Below are positions 1-14,960 of a stretch of 64,000 nucleotides of DNA, piece by piece (the first letter of the stretch is position 1; every line of letters starts with the position of its first letter). The translations under genes and the position numbers were made by a program. The notes under the pieces are model-generated. The model searched no databases. It worked only from the letters and a program-made list of their open reading frames with translations, and was not told where the DNA came from. The stretch is from Lytechinus variegatus (lineage: Eukaryota > Echinodermata > Echinoidea > Temnopleuroida > Toxopneustidae), in assembly GCF_018143015.1 (NCBI RefSeq), contig NC_054740.1:73429856-73493855 (forward strand), given 5' to 3'.

Positions 1-1436
1 AATATATGCGAGACCATGGAACACATTGAAAGACTAACCTATATTCACATCCCTTAAGAAATAGGGCAGACTTTTTCAATATCTCGTTGAAATAGATATT
101 AGATCCCCAACCATTCTACAGTGACTTCATCTTGTCACTCAGTCATGAGCAGGTACTAGGCCACAATGACTGTATAACCATGATAACAGGTATGTTGTAT
201 CGCAATGGATCTATCGTGAATAGGTTATCTCTCTATTTTCACGATTATTGAAGAATAAAATGAGCATTCAAATAAATGAATTTGCAGTTAGTTTGCCGGT
301 AGACTCTGGTACAATTAGCTATAGTAACACTCTACTAATTTGTGGAACCTTAGGAGAGTTCAAATGAATGAATAAAAGTTACTAAGTCGGTTGGGTATCA
401 TGAATGAAGAAAAAAAAATATTGAGGGGGCTAGATAAGGCGTATCGCGTAAAATGTATAAAAAGATTCGAGCGAGCCAAAATTTCGACATTTGTATTACA
501 AAAATCCAATAAGTTTGTAATAGATTTTGATATAATATTCAGAAATAATATTTCTCCCTCCCCCTTGGTCGTGAAAAATTGGAGTGGGACAAGAGCCCAC
601 CCCCCCCCCCCATCAGTACGCCAGTGTGGTGGAATATAGGCAGGCCTAATATTGAAAAAAAAATAAAAAGTAAAAAAAAATCAAAATCTCTGAAAATATT
701 AAATTCGATGAAAGAAATGTGAGCATTGTACTGTCTATAATTTTCAAAAGAGGTAAACATGAGATATGGGCAATTGAATATCATATGTTATTCTTCTTTA
801 TTCCTGTTCCCCTGGTAATATCTCTGTTGTTGTGCGCATGAAGTAATTGGAGCTATTGGTAACTGTCGTATTTGGTAACCTGGGAAATGACTAATCTGAA
901 TCAGAGTAAACTATAATCATGATAATGATTTGTCTATCACAAATTCTGCGACGCAAGTCTATCTTTCAAAGAATGAAAATGATTTCGTAGAATGGGAATG
1001 GACAGACGAAGTATGAATTGCCGTCTTTGGTCTTTATTCTGGGTGACGTTGAAGCCCTAAAAAGGACACGTTCTAGGAACTGTGTCTGTCAAAACAGTTC
1101 CTGGACTGCAGTTTATTACACCTCTTTCATTTACACGACCTTTTAGACGGATATGAAGGAGGGTCGATTACAGCCTCGCACCTGAATGACCCCTCGATCG
1201 CACTGTCCATATTTTTGGTAAACTATTCAGTCTACTTTTCATGTTTCTGAACTGTTTAAACCAGACGAAACAACAAACAACAGCAAAGGCGGGGATAATA
1301 TCGATGGATGAAACGGTTGCTTGTGATTGCAGACGAACTTCCAACAAAATTCTACTTGTTTTCTTCGTCTTGATTTTTTATTCCCCCCTCTTGTCACCAT
1401 GTTCAATATAAAACAAATACTATTTTACTGCTATAT
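1..1436. other. No gene seen
   Basis: AT-rich unique sequence with a C-run at 600-612 and an A-rich patch near 655-680. Open frames here are short and have no recognisable protein character. Confidence 0.6.
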
Positions 1437-2260
<824 letters not shown>

Positions 2261-3799
2261 ATATTAGTAAAAGACGTCTTTTAGCTCCATGATCCTACTA
2301 ATGTTGATTATGCAACAATCAATCACCACCATCAACAGTTCGATTGTGTATCGATTAGCGTTATTAAGGCTTGAGAGTTACCGTGTACTTCCGTGATTAT
2401 CACTTTCATCGAAACCAGCAAATGAAGTAAAATGTTTTATTATATAACATAAACTGATATATGCGGTTGGGCCCATTTTTTAGACGGGTCTTTCCGGACA
2501 ACCTTATATCGGAAACAAGCTGTCCTGTTCGATTACCCTTTTATATAAATAAGAAAGCAAACCTTGTTCACAAATCGATATAGGCATGGACCTGTTTCAA
2601 ATAGGTCCATGATATAAGTAAATAAAAAAGTTATTATCCATGGAAATCAGAAGTTTTCAATGTACATGCAATGTGCAACAGTATTCACAACGAACCAAAA
2701 TTTTGAGTGCCTGACATGGTGTACTTAGTCTTAGGGCAAAGAATAAAAAAGCTGCAAGAGAGTTATGGGCAGCCCCTACAATAATTATAATAATTTAATA
2801 ATAATAATAATAATTACAACAATAATAACAATAACACAATAATAGTACCATCTATCTAGATCCCCCCCCCCCCCCGTATTCAAGGGATGTGCAAAAGTCT
2901 GAGCCAGGATTTCATATTTCTTTCAGTTACTCTTTATCAATTTCATCAACAGAAAATTACCTATCCATTAAATATTGTTCTCACATGCAGACCCCACACC
3001 CTCTTCCTCCCCCCCCCCCTTGGTCTGTAAAATTGCGCCATCCCAAAATCACACAAACTTTTGTGGTGGTTGGGGGGGTCACGCTTTTAAAGGATAAAAC
3101 ACGTTAATCACTATTCAGGGTTTTTTTTTTGAAAAAAAAAATGCTTCATGGGTCAAAGCCCTTATGATTAATGAATAATCTGAGCCATAATTATGCTGAT
3201 GTACCTACTACTGCAGTGGCGCCTTTCGGCGTCTGTACTCTGATGACTATTACCATCAACCTTATCTTGACTATTCGTCATAAGTTACATAACCTTTTAT
3301 TTCTTATTACGTAATACAGTTTAAAGCCCGTGTAGAGCTTCGGTACGAACGGGTCAATATTGTGAACTACACTCAAGTATTTCACGTATCATAATCATTG
3401 CTCTTAATTTTTTCCCTACCCATCTATACTTGTGAAAATTCAAATTGATATTTCTTTAATATGTAGCGCCCTCTATCTGTAAGGTTTAATATCAATTTTA
3501 AAGTAAAAAATGCCACATTTTGAGCACTTAGTGAATGATATTAAGGGGCGTAATAAGGAGAGCGAAGCGAAAGGGCATAAAACTTACCATTTTGAATTGA
3601 ATCTGATATTCTGCCAGATTTGAACAATACAGACAGAAAATATTTCTCTTTATCACCCTTTTCCTTTTGTTTTCTTTCTTCTACTGTTAGGCTATTAAAT
3701 AGCTTTAAATCCAACGCTTTTGTCTCAGACTAAGGTTCACAACAAGGCCATACTTTACTATCTTCCCCGGATATTGGAATATCACTTGAAGCATGTCAA
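2261..3799. other. No gene seen
   Basis: Unique AT-rich DNA with C-runs (2862-2875, 3009-3019) and a T/A-run pair at 3121-3140. No coding or RNA signal recognised. Confidence 0.6.
2783..2850. repeat. (ATA/AAT)n low-complexity tract
   Basis: Imperfect AAT/ATA/ACA triplet repeats followed by a C-run at 2862-2875. Confidence 0.8.
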
Positions 3800-4276
3800 G
3801 GTAAAGTTCACCCTGTTCACCCATAAGTTGCCTTTGATAAAAGCAGGCAAAAAAGAGAAATAATATTGATAAAAAATGAGGAAAATCCATCGAAAAATAG
3901 TAGTGTATAAATGAGATTTTGAAATTTCAAAGTTGTGACGTCATATGCGAACAGCTTCCCCCAAATATAATGTGATATACATTTCGTGTATTTTTCCTGG
4001 GGGGGGGCAATCGTAGAAGGGGGCACGAAATATGATGTCCACCGCACAAATGAAAACTCACTTTCAAGTTTCACATTTTTGAGAAAATTGTTTTTTTAGA
4101 ATTTCTATCACATGGCATATGAAGGAGTTGCTTTTCTGTAGTGCACTTTCATAATTCCTTTATAATTCCGATATTCTTTCAAGAATTTTCATAAAAACTT
4201 AACCAATATTTTTTCTCTATATTTTCTGATTTTATCAAAACCAACTTAATCTTATCATGGTGAACTTCGCGCGCCC
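3800..4276 (+). mobile_element. MITE family D, copy 1
   Basis: Right TTAA at 4277-4280; left site TCAA at 3796-3799. Ends carry AAGTTCACC and GGTGAACTT. The left arm has GAGGAAAATCCATCGAAAAA and TTGTGACGTCATATGCGAAC. Partly decayed. Confidence 0.65.
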
Positions 4277-4984
4277 TTAAGCATACCGTCTGTATCATAA
4301 ACATGGATAAGAGTGTCATCTTTTTACATTCCAGACGTAGATAATGTTTGATCTTTTAAAAGTGAATCCACCAGAGACTTTTTGTACCGTAACCCCATGT
4401 CATCAGTTAAGACTAAAGATTTTTGATAATCGTTAGTATCTTGCCAGTATAAATTGAAAATGTGGTGGTTACCATATCTACATCTGAAGGATAAGAAAGC
4501 TTTCACTCTCATCATGGCTTTTTGGGCTTTTCGCCCTGTTTTAGTCAAAATAGATTACCCATGAATTCCCAGTATTGATTATAGGAGTGTATACGAAGCA
4601 ACGTGACTGATGAAACGTTATATGGAATATCAACGAAGTAATCGTATGTCATGAAATTCATATCATATGAAATATAGCTCACGTTACGTCACAACCTTAC
4701 AAATTTACGCAATACTTTTGTTATTCTTTTTTAGATTTCCCTGCAAACCTCCGTAATGTTCGTTAATATGTTTATCGAATTTCCTGCCTTAATAGCTATA
4801 TTAAATCTGAGTGAACTATAAAGATAAGCATTATGTTGTAAATTAAGAAAGTTTTAACATTTTGAGATTCGCTTACTTCAAAAAATGTCAATGAATTGGC
4901 ATTAATGAGAGAGAATATAGATGATGTCACCCTATCCCTATTTCTGTTATGTCCCATTATAAAGAATATTTCCCTTTTTCAGAT

Positions 4985-5262
4985 TAGACAATAAGAAATA
5001 ATTTATATGAATTACAATAGGTTGCAACAATAGCAATCCAAATATTTCAGATGAAATCAAACCTTTAAAAAGAGAGAAAAAAAGACATTTCATTTAATAT
5101 GATATACAAAATGTGAGTGAGTGCATGACGTCATGTATCACCTCATTTGCATATAGAGACTAGGATGTGTATATGATTTTGATGATTGTTTTTTGCGTGA
5201 TCCTATATATTTTTTCTCTTTTCATTCAAATTAACTCTTTGCTGGGGTGGACATGTCACGCA
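4985..5262 (+). mobile_element. MITE family B, partial copy
   Basis: Right-hand part of family B: GTGAGTGAGTGCATGACGTC, CTCATTTGCATA, GGATGTGTATATGA and terminal GCTGGGGTGGACATGTC. The left part and internal stretches are missing or decayed. It runs straight into a family C element. Confidence 0.65.
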
Positions 5263-5270
5263 CCTTGTAA

Positions 5271-5855
5271 AAGGATGCATGGTCCGGGCTGAAAATATTT
5301 ATATCTTAATACATAGAGTATAATTCACTGAGCATAATGCCGAAAATTCATCAAAATCGGATAACAAATAATGAAGTTATTGAAGTTTCAAAGTTTAGCA
5401 ATATTTTGTGAAAACATTCCTCATGAATATTCATTAGGTGGGCTGATGATGTCACATCTCCACTTGTTCTTTTGTATTTTATTATATGAAATTAGGTTTA
5501 TTCATTTTTTTTCCTCCAAGAACTAGAAAATTGGATCGACAACTAATTTGGTGCATTAGATATTCATTGCTGCAACTTATTTCATTATAAGGGAGACATT
5601 ATTCACCCAAGTATTAAATAATTCAAAAAAATATGAATTTCACATAATGACATAAGAAAACGGAAAGTGGAGATGTGACATCATCAGCCCACCTAATAAA
5701 TATTCATGACCACTGTTTTCACAAAATGTTGCTAAACTTTAAACTTCAATAACTTTTTTATTTGTTATCCGATTTTGATGAAATTTTCGGCATTTTGCTC
5801 AGTGAATTCTACTCTATGTATTGGGATACAACTATTTTCAGCCCGGATCATCCCT
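5271..5855 (+). mobile_element. MITE family C, complete copy
   Basis: 585-bp palindromic element. The right TTAA is at 5856-5859; the left site is mutated (GTAA). Ends share CCGGGCTGAAAATA-like words. Arms carry AAATCGGATAACAAATAA, AAGTTATTGAAGTTT and GTGGGCTGATGATGTCACAT. Confidence 0.87.
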
Positions 5856-6237
5856 TTAATAGTTCTCCACTGTCCTTTGTTCAACTTGCATGGAAGAAAA
5901 TAGGCCTATCCATTTTCAAGTAAGTAATAACACGAGTCAAGTTACATTTGACGAGAGTGATATATTGTTCTCAAGAGTTAGCGAAAGGTGATGCACAAAA
6001 GGATGTTTGTTTACTATATACGTTTACTTCAAAACAATAACTAACAAGATGAGACAAGGGGAGCATTTCATGAAATTACATAGTAATGTTATCTGAGCTG
6101 ACCATTGTTATAAGCTACAACAGATCTCGGCTTCTACGAAGTAAGAGCAAGTTAGTCAGATGAACAACTTATTCATGAAATGCTGATCTTCTGTATCTGA
6201 GACGTGCAAATGTTTATTTCATCCTGACTGAATACTG

Positions 6238-6367
6238 GGGCCAGTAACACAAAACTTAGCAATGGTCGTAGAACATTTTTCTACGATTGATGCCATTGAC
6301 TGCAATGTACAATCAATCGTGAAAATCAAGCGTGCGATCAATCGCTAACCTTTGTGTTACGGGACCC
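6238..6367. mobile_element. Short palindromic MITE (GTAACACAAA family)
   Basis: 130 bp with inverted ends GGGCCAGTAACACAAAACTT and AACCTTTGTGTTACGGGACC. Inner arms around ATCGTAGAA and ATCAATCG are also complementary. Confidence 0.8.
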
Positions 6368-8609
6368 TGCATTATCTTTAGCTCAAAATACAACTTTGCA
6401 AATTAAGGAGTGACTCAAGAAAAACAAAGGAAATGGTTGCGCCCCCACCCTCATCCCCTTCGAGATGGAAAGAAGCCATACATATAATGTATATGGCTAA
6501 TTGGGCCTGATATGAAGTATACTAAACAAGTAACCTGATGAAATACGTCATCATATGTGTGCCTCGCAGGTGACTAGACAGCTGATTGTTAAGATCAACT
6601 CTTGAAGACGAAAAAAGGATTTAGCTCTAATCAACAAGCTTCCCATTTTAACTCCTGTTAGCATTTATCAAGGCTACGATTAATGTCGGGAAGAAACAGG
6701 CAAATGCACTTTCCTCAAAACAAAAGGTAATCAAAGGCCAGGTCAAGGGAGGGCATACGATTTTAGAGGGGAGATGATAAATCGGATGGTGAAATAATAA
6801 ATGAGGGACAAAAATGAAATAAAAGGAAGGTCTAAAATCGAACGTATTTAGGTAACTGAGAGAGAAAAAAAGAAAGGTAGAGAAAACAGAAGCAATTATT
6901 TATTTTAAAATCGTCAAGCTAAGGTTAGTGTCTTTGAGTTTTCTCCTTATAATATAACACAAAAAGATTTTACTTATCCTTGAACCGGTCCTGTGATATC
7001 ACCATGACTTTCATCTGAATCATACCGAATTGCCGAATTTCCGAATTTACAAAAGTTACAATTTTGTCCATGTCACCCTCTCATTTGCATATCGAATCTT
7101 ATTTTTGTTTGTATTAAATAAATTTGTGAAATAAATTAGCGAATATTAATACAACCCTATTTACATCCTTATACGACTTTGCTGGAATTTGCAGTGTTAT
7201 GCTTATTGTACGTTTGATTATAATCATTCAAATCCATTTCCGTTTGTGTGGACTTGAACTTTAACTGTTAACATTTCAAACCAAAATAGACTGAACCACT
7301 TGCTTTCATGTCGTATCGTTTTCGAACACACTTGCTCTATTTTGGCCGAGTTTCAATATTATACCGGTAGTACTCATCATCGAGTATCATGATTTTATTA
7401 TTAACAACCATTGTTTCTTGGTGAGGGGATTGCGTGCAATGTATGCATTTCTCTTTTGTTCCCCCCTCCACGCCTCTCTTTGAATGAATATATATATATC
7501 TCTCTCTCTAATGATAGCTCTCCTACTGTATATTTTTACATTCATCCAGGATTTTTACTTTGAATACCCTATGGACACCATCTCTCGAGAGAGAAAAAGA
7601 TGAATGGTGTATTTATTGGGGGGGGTTGGGTGTGTATTTGGTGGGTGTGGGGGGAGGGAGGGTGGGTGGCTAGAGAGAGAGAGAGAGAAAGGGAAGAGAG
7701 TGGGAGAGAGAGAGTGAGAGAGAGAGAGAGATCTTCATGGGGTGGGTTATAAGGAAGAGGCACATGAAGGGGGACAGCTAGACGGATAGAGGAAATTAAA
7801 ATAAGAAGTGCAAGTCTGCTAGTGATATTGAACAGCCGGTTCAGAACATCAACCTAAAATAGCAAATGTTTTAAAACGGGATTACAGAGTATAAACAAGA
7901 TTTACATTCTCTAATCTTGCTCTCGAAGTATAACCAGAAATCCAACAACATAACCAGGAGCAAAGCCATTCATTCACCCACCAAAGGTGATTCAGGTACG
8001 GAAGGCCTTGCTCTACAATTGCCATGATCAGGTTCGACCTCATAAACCTCTCAAAAAGTTGCCGCGTGACAAATATAATTGCAATAAATTTAGGAAATTG
8101 GCTATGAGCAAAAAGGACTTATCAAGATCACACTATCGTTGTTATTGTTTATAAAAAGAAACCCTGACAACGATTACATCAACAAATTGCTTGTAGGATA
8201 CAATATCACTACTGCTGCCAGACCAGGGATATCCCTGGTCAGACTGTACAGGGGTGACGCTATGGTATTTTAATAGCAATACGAGTATAACTGTTCCTCA
8301 TGACAACCTATTGAATATACAGGCAATATATTTAGGCCTTCCTTTCCCTAATATTTAAGCTCTCTGACGCTTCTCTCTTATCTGTTTTTCCTCGTCTCTT
8401 CTCCCGTGTTATATTGTGAACTATTATTGAAAAAATGTATGAATATGTCCTAAGTTTTGGTACAATTAAAAAATAATAATATCAATCATCAGAAGCATTT
8501 TAGGTCGATATCATCGGCATTTCAATTCCGGCAACCATAACATCCTCCTCTTGCACTCATATCCTTCTCCGTACTGTACTGTAGACCTACAGAATATTAC
8601 AAACTCTAT
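6368..8609. other. No gene seen
   Basis: Apart from the (GA)n tract at 7660-7735 and a (TA)n-(TC)n patch at 7488-7510, nothing is recognisable. Confidence 0.6.
7660..7735. repeat. (GA)n purine microsatellite
   Basis: GA/GAGG-rich purine tract preceded by a G-rich GGTGTG stretch from about 7618. Confidence 0.85.
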
Positions 8610-8929
8610 GGCCCGTATTCTGAAGTCAGGTTTAACTTAGACCATGGTCCAACTCTGTGCTAAAATTATGGGAAGCCAAAAGTGTCATTTTTTATGACAT
8701 TTATGTTTCTTATGTTTACTGTGCTCTTTCCTGATTCATCGATGGTGAAGACAATCATCTATTTATACTTCTCAGAACTTTACTAGACAATTATGAGTGA
8801 TTTGAGAGCCAGATGAGCTGCGTTGTTGTATCTCTCCTGTTGGTGATTTAGGTAACGATTGGGAAATCCGTACTTAAACCACAACTGCCAACCTTAGTTT
8901 AAGTTAAACCCGACCTCAGAATACGGACC
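8610..8929 (+). mobile_element. Palindromic MITE (GGCCCGTATTCTGAAGTC family), copy 1
   Basis: Ends GCCCGTATTCTGAAGTCAGG and CCCGACCTCAGAATACGGAC are inverted repeats. The internal segment has TCATCGATGGTGAAGACAAT. The copy at 19748-20029 is in reverse orientation. Confidence 0.85.
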
Positions 8930-10411
8930 TTAAGCTCTATAATCATACATTGCACTACTTAATTCATATTGATTTGACAAGAAGGAATGGAAATCCATTC
9001 TTGTGGAACCCCGTAAAAGACGGATCATCAATCAATGCACTGTTGAGTATTAGTTCAATACATCGTTAACAATGTATGCCTACATCTTTTAAGTATTAAG
9101 TTTTAAAACCAAATTACGTTTATAATCAAATTGATACTTGCAAGGAAGTTATTTTGAGTGTTACCTAAACGCACTTCCGTTCCTCCTCATCATGCTATCG
9201 AACAAAAAGAAATATTGTATTTTTTTGTGTTACCCTTTGCCAGAGCATCCGAAGTTCCCATTACTAGGCAATCAAAGCTCATTATAAGGAGGAGATGACT
9301 GTAGTTTATCCGTGATATGAACCAAATTTGAAAGGCAGTATTCAAGTGTTGGACGAATTCCAAATCAATATATCCTGTGAGATAGACGGTCAAACAAATC
9401 CCAAATCATAATTGCGGATACACGATGAAACAGTTTCAATAAAGTCAATGCCAACTTGATACTATATCACAGAAAAATATCCTTACAAGTTGAATTAATT
9501 GAAGTCTGAAGTCTTCAGTGTTTCTCATGGAAGATGTCAGAATTCCGAGGCCTGAGACATCGCTGATATGATCATAACGAAGACTTGCAGGCTATAAGAG
9601 GTATCACACTTGGTAGCCTTCAATCATTGAGAATGTTTAGAGAAAAACTGAGATTTGAAAACAAACACGGTGCGAGCTTTCAAAATGACGGGATTCCTTT
9701 TACACTCTGTGATGATGCTCGAAGTGCATCACATTCACAGTGCCCACATAATTTTCGTTCGGGTTCATGGTGGGGTAGTAATTAACTGAGGAATTGCCCC
9801 CTATCTGCAGATCTGAGAACAGGGAGTCATAAGTCCATGTGTCTTGATCACACTGCTTCCCTGACGTACAATGTTTGTAGAACGGTTGATCAAGCCCCGA
9901 ACGAAGGATGTTTACACAAGGATGGACTGGTGGTGCCTCTGTTTTTCAGAGAGCGCGCGTCATCGTGAGTGCGCTGCGGAAAAACAGCATGGGCATGATG
10001 GGGAAGGGATCGTCAAGTATTGGTGGCATGAGGGGGACGGAGAAGAAGGAGGGGGGATGGGTTGTCTTTCATCCAAACAAATAAAATGGCGAAGGGTAGC
10101 ATTAAAATTTTAAGTGGAGAGTTTCAGGAGTTTAAAGTTGGAATTGTTCATTCTTGCAAATTGAAGTTCTCAGCAGGGATAGCAGCCACTTTTACTGTTT
10201 GCATCTTTCTTTTGGAAAGTTGGCTAAATAAGAAAAGGGGAAAAGAGAATGGCATACATGAAGATAGAAATATGGAAGACAGAACTGTTCAAAAAAAAGA
10301 AAACAAAAAACAGACAGAAAATTAAAACATTTTTAAAATATGTCCCTATTCCTTCACACGTTCGATTCCTAGCTAGGTCATTTACTCCTGGGTCAGGGTG
10401 TCACGTATTAA
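8930..10411. other. No gene seen
   Basis: Several short plus-strand frames (9585-9785, 9871-10113, 10062-10325) have no domain character or splice context I can defend. Confidence 0.55.
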
Positions 10412-10701
10412 AGGTGAAGTCCAGCACCCCAGGAAAATGCTGGCTTGAAATAAATCGAGATAAATCAAACTAGCATAGTGCTGAAAATTTCATCAAAGTC
10501 GGATGTAAAATAAGAAAGTTATGACATTTTTGCATACCAGCCAGGATGTGTGCATATAACTGTTGTGTGAAATTAAGCGAAATTTTAAAATGTCATAACT
10601 TTCTTATTTTACATCCGATTTTGATGAAATTTTCAGTGTTTTGCTTATAGGATTTTTCTCTTTTTATTCATATCAACTTTTTGTTGGGGTGGACTTGTCC
10701 T
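10412..10701 (+). mobile_element. MITE family B, internally deleted copy
   Basis: 290 bp between TTAA at 10408-10411 and TTAA at 10702-10705. Arms carry CATCAAAGTCGGATGTAAAA and its inverted partner; the centre is almost gone, leaving a near-simple hairpin. Termini are AGGTGAAGTCC and GGACTTGTCCT. Confidence 0.88.
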
Positions 10702-10705
10702 TTAA

Positions 10706-13700
10706 AGCTCCAATTAAAATACTTTTATGATTTGATGGTATTCTTAAGTCCTGGAATTAAATTTGTTTTAAAAATCGTTTAGCTACCATTAGATCAGAAC
10801 TTGAGTCGTGTAGTCGAGTTCATGCACTGCCAAGGAATTCCATTGATCAAAGTGAACCTTAATCAAATTTGTGATTCCACGATACCATTCTCCTTCTACT
10901 GACAAATTCAATGCCCATACGATTTGCGGCTGTCTAGCTGTGCTCAGGCGAGATTGCCAAGAATGTTGATTGCATTGCCGTTTTCAAACACCCAATTATC
11001 TATGTTGTTTAGTTTATTAGATGGCTGATTTCTAACATAGCTTTATTTTTAAGTTTGGACCGACCCAAACTATATCTTCCTTTCCTCTGTGATAATTTGA
11101 AATTAGAAAAGATTGATTTACAAAATATATCGAGGAATATGCTTTTATTCTTGCAAAAAATGTCATAAAATTGTTTAAACAAAAATGGAATAGTTTTCTG
11201 TTAATTTACCTAATTAAGAAATCAAATTATAATACCTAAATCACAAGTTATGCACATTTTTAGCGAAAACTATTTAGTTTTAAAACCGATTTAGAGTCCG
11301 TTATGTTTGTTTTTATTTTCTCTATTCAATTTCTGTCGTCGTAAGCTTGACCTTTAAGGTAGATATGGAAGACATAAATATCGCGGATATAGAAACATTC
11401 CATTGACTACATCCTTTGACAACATCTACGGGCTATTTATCGACACATTGAGTGGGTGATGCGGTCGGTATCCACCAAAGGTTGCTATGGCAACAAGACG
11501 CCTGAAGCATGCTCGTCAATTTGTCATGAAAGAGGGAGATTAAAAGGAACTGTACTATTAACTATTAAACATATTGCTACCTGTCTGTCTGCGATTCATC
11601 AAATTCACAACCCAATTATATACGTCTAACCGGAAACCACGAAAATAATTTGCCCTCTGACCCGGCTGCTTTGGTCCTATTTTCATCAGAAACACATGCG
11701 ACTTAAATTTTATGATCTCCTGGGCTAAATGCAATAGAAGAGAAATGTAGAGCTTGCCTGAAGCAAACTTTCTTAGTGAAACCTCGTCATGTGGAGTTAG
11801 CTTGATGATTGTCTTTCTTGAAATGATGCGACCCCCCCCCCCCCCCCCGGCAAACTGCAGGGGTGGATCTGGGATTGACCAGACGGAGCACTTACATAAA
11901 TGACAAACAGAATTAATAGACGGAGCCTAATTTAAAGATGTAAAAAAAAATAGGGGTCTAGAGCAAGGTTCGTTCGCCACCTCTCCCACCATCTCCATTC
12001 TTGTTTGCAGCACTCGGCAATATTTGATGTGTATTTCAAAAAATACGCGCGTGGCTCGTTTTGGGGTGTCACAAAATGAGAAAATTCACAAGAAAATGGG
12101 ATATCAATCTGGAGTTTTATATTCATTCACGTCAGGAATTGTATCCCTTTTATTCATCTCGATCGGGGTCTCGATATAAATTTCCTTGATATGGGAAATG
12201 TTTCTTATGGATCACACTTGGGTGGTAACATCATGGATAATAGGGCCCATGGTAAAATTTACACATTGTTACTTTTATAAGAGAAAATATGAATAATGGT
12301 CAAGGGGCAGTTTCGAATACATGTGATGTGTCTGTGTATACCGATTGTAGTCGAGTTTCTTACTCACTCTTGGTCATAATTCTATTCACAGAACTCTTTA
12401 GACAATAGGCCTAGACCCCTCCCCCCCCCAAAAAAAAAAGGGTTAGGGAAATACTATTTGTTCTAGTTTATGGATAAAGCAATAAACGATTCAGAGTGAA
12501 TCAAACACGGCAGGAATAATTCACCGCTTTCAAGGGGCGGTGACAGGGTATTTGATGGAGGGGAGGGGGGGGGGCAAGAACTCCTGAAAATGACGTCATT
12601 TGGGTATTTTCTTTCTTTCCTAAATTGAATAATTGGGGTCGTAAAGAGTTACTCCTGACCCAGGCATCACTTTTGGATAGCTTTCTTTCTACTTTATTCC
12701 ATTTTGAATTATGTCCGTGGGAGAGGGTCGCCCTAGCTTCCCCCTACCTAATACGGACAAACTTGTCCCATTTCTGCCAATCCGAATACGGAAAGTCGTT
12801 GTGAATTCTCTTACACAATGACTCACATGCCCTCACCCTATGAAAGTTCCTTGTTTTGTACATTTAGGAAGGAACATGAAGATAAACTTTGTCAGATATG
12901 GGCGCGAAGGGTCAGCTCAATTACCTTACATGTATATTGTAATGTCTCCATGAAGACATGTATTTTTCCTTTATCTGTAGAAGAGCATTTTCAAAACATG
13001 TACATTTTATGCGCAATCTCTTCAAACGGTATGTTTAATGTTTCAGAGTATCTTGTGAAATGCTTGTGAAAATCTTCTTCCGCGAAAATTTGTTTTCAGG
13101 TCCACCTTTTCGAATACAGGTGAAGGAGCATAACAATTTCATTTAAATTCTTCCTAATAGCATATGTATTTGGGGCTTGGGATTCTCGACCCCCCCCCCC
13201 CCCAAAAAAAAAAAAAAAAAAAAATCCACGACGAAAAAGAATGAAAGTGTGATTAGCATTTTCTGAATGTTACGTCAAAATCTACTTTTAATAATAGATT
13301 TTCATATGATAAACTTTTTTTCGCTCGCTCGCGCCTATTACAGCCGTTGCCCCCACACGCTATTTGCTACCATCTCAATACATTTGGCTCACAGCGTCAC
13401 TGATTACCAACTTGCATGTCGACCCTCAGAAAAACTAATATGGATGATTTTCAAAAGACAGCTGGATATTGTCACTCAATACACAAGAGTAAATCCTTCT
13501 TTGAATACACTATAAAAAATGTGAAGTCCTGATATTGACCTTTATAATGAAGCATATAACTTTGACGTTGACCGTGTTTTGTTGCCGTCTCCCTCTGTTC
13601 ACAGCTTGCGACTAATTATCGGGAAATTAACAAGGAAAGGTGATTAAGCAAATTCTTGAACAACTAAGGTATACATTTTTTAAACATATCCTGAGAGCCC

Positions 13701-13926
13701 CCTCCCCCTCCATTCACTTGTTATCGATCACCATGCTTTCCTGAACTTCCATCATTATCACCGCTGTACTTTCGCTACCTCGTCAAGAACATTATTATCT
13801 ATTGTTTTTAAATGGCTTTTATCAACAAATTATCCTTTATCCCTTTATCGGCAATAATAATGGACACAATTATCACTGATTTACTTTCACTACCTTGTCA
13901 ATATCATTATCTGTTGGCAATCTTGC
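10706..13926. other. No gene seen
   Basis: Long unique AT-rich desert with C-runs at 11831-11848, 12419-12429 and 13190-13203 (the last followed by an A20-type run) and a G-run at 12562-12575. A TGGATCTGGGATT word at 11871 may be a weak GGATCC-type element end. Confidence 0.6.
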
Positions 13927-13930
13927 TTAA

Positions 13931-14522
13931 AGGGCAAGTCCATGAATAAAAAGAGAAAGATCCGGGGAATGATCCATCAAGCATAAAACTGAAAATGTCT
14001 TCAAAATCGGATGTAAAATAAGAAAGTTGTGACATTTAAGAGTTTCACTTAATTACACAAAATTATGCACATCCCGTTCGGTATGAAGATTTGGGAACTG
14101 ATGACATTTCCCACTATTTATTTTGCATTTTATTATATGAAAGATGAAATATTATAATTTTGTCCTCATTGTCCCTTGAAACAAAGTTTCATCTTTCTCT
14201 AAACATGTTGAATTACCATGATTACAATTGTTTAACATTTTACGATTAAGTCGAGTTGGTCCATGAAGAAAATCTGTAAAAATTGGAATATTGTATTATT
14301 CAAAAAATAAAAAACAGTGAGTGAGGGACGTCATAGATTCTCTCATTTGTATGCAACTAAATTGTGCATATATACATGTCTGTTTTGTGAAAAACAAGCG
14401 AAACTTTAAAATGTCTTAACTTTCTTATTTTACATCGGATTTTGGTGGGATTTTCAGCGTTATGCCTGTTTTATTTTTCTCTATCGATTCAAATCAAGAA
14501 TTTTCTTGGGTGGAACTGACCT
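13931..14522 (+). mobile_element. MITE family B, complete copy
   Basis: 592 bp between TTAA at 13927-13930 and TTAA at 14523-14526. Termini are AGGGCAAGTCCA and TGGAACTGACCT. Each arm has an AAAATCGGATGTAAAATAAG module, followed by AAAGTT(A/G)TGACATTT, and the right arm has GGGACGTCATAG. Confidence 0.92.
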
Positions 14523-14767
14523 TTAAAGTTTTTAATGACCACAGTGAAACTATTTATCGGTAATACAAGGGAGATGGAACTCTTACATAACGTTCACCGA
14601 GATAATGATTAAATCGTTCCTACTGTATCTGCAAGTTGCAAATGTAGGGCAGTTTATACAGAAGTGGGCCAAGTAAACGTGCAAAAAAATCCAACATTTA
14701 AGAGCGAGATTTTCTTATTTTAAAATGTATAATGGGGCTATTAATGTCAATTGTGGTACCAACCATG

Positions 14768-14960
14768 GGCAGAAATCCTAGGGGGATGCGTCCCCCCTAC
14801 TCAAAATAGTAGGGGACACGCTATCAAATGTCCCCCTACTATTTTTGGTCTTTTAGGATTTGGACGAGATGACCTTACCTTTGGGTAGAAAACCCTTTTT
14901 TTTTGCTTGTCAAATTTTCCAGCACCTTGTCCCCCTACCTTTTTGGAGGAGATTTCCAAC
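14768..14960. repeat. C/G-rich repeat with AGTAGGGGGA words
   Basis: Repeated CCCCCTAC(T/C) / GTAGGGG words on both strands (14795-14845, 14925-14940) and two ATCCTAGGG/TTAGGATTT-like words. It resembles a small degenerate element, unclassified. Confidence 0.4.
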
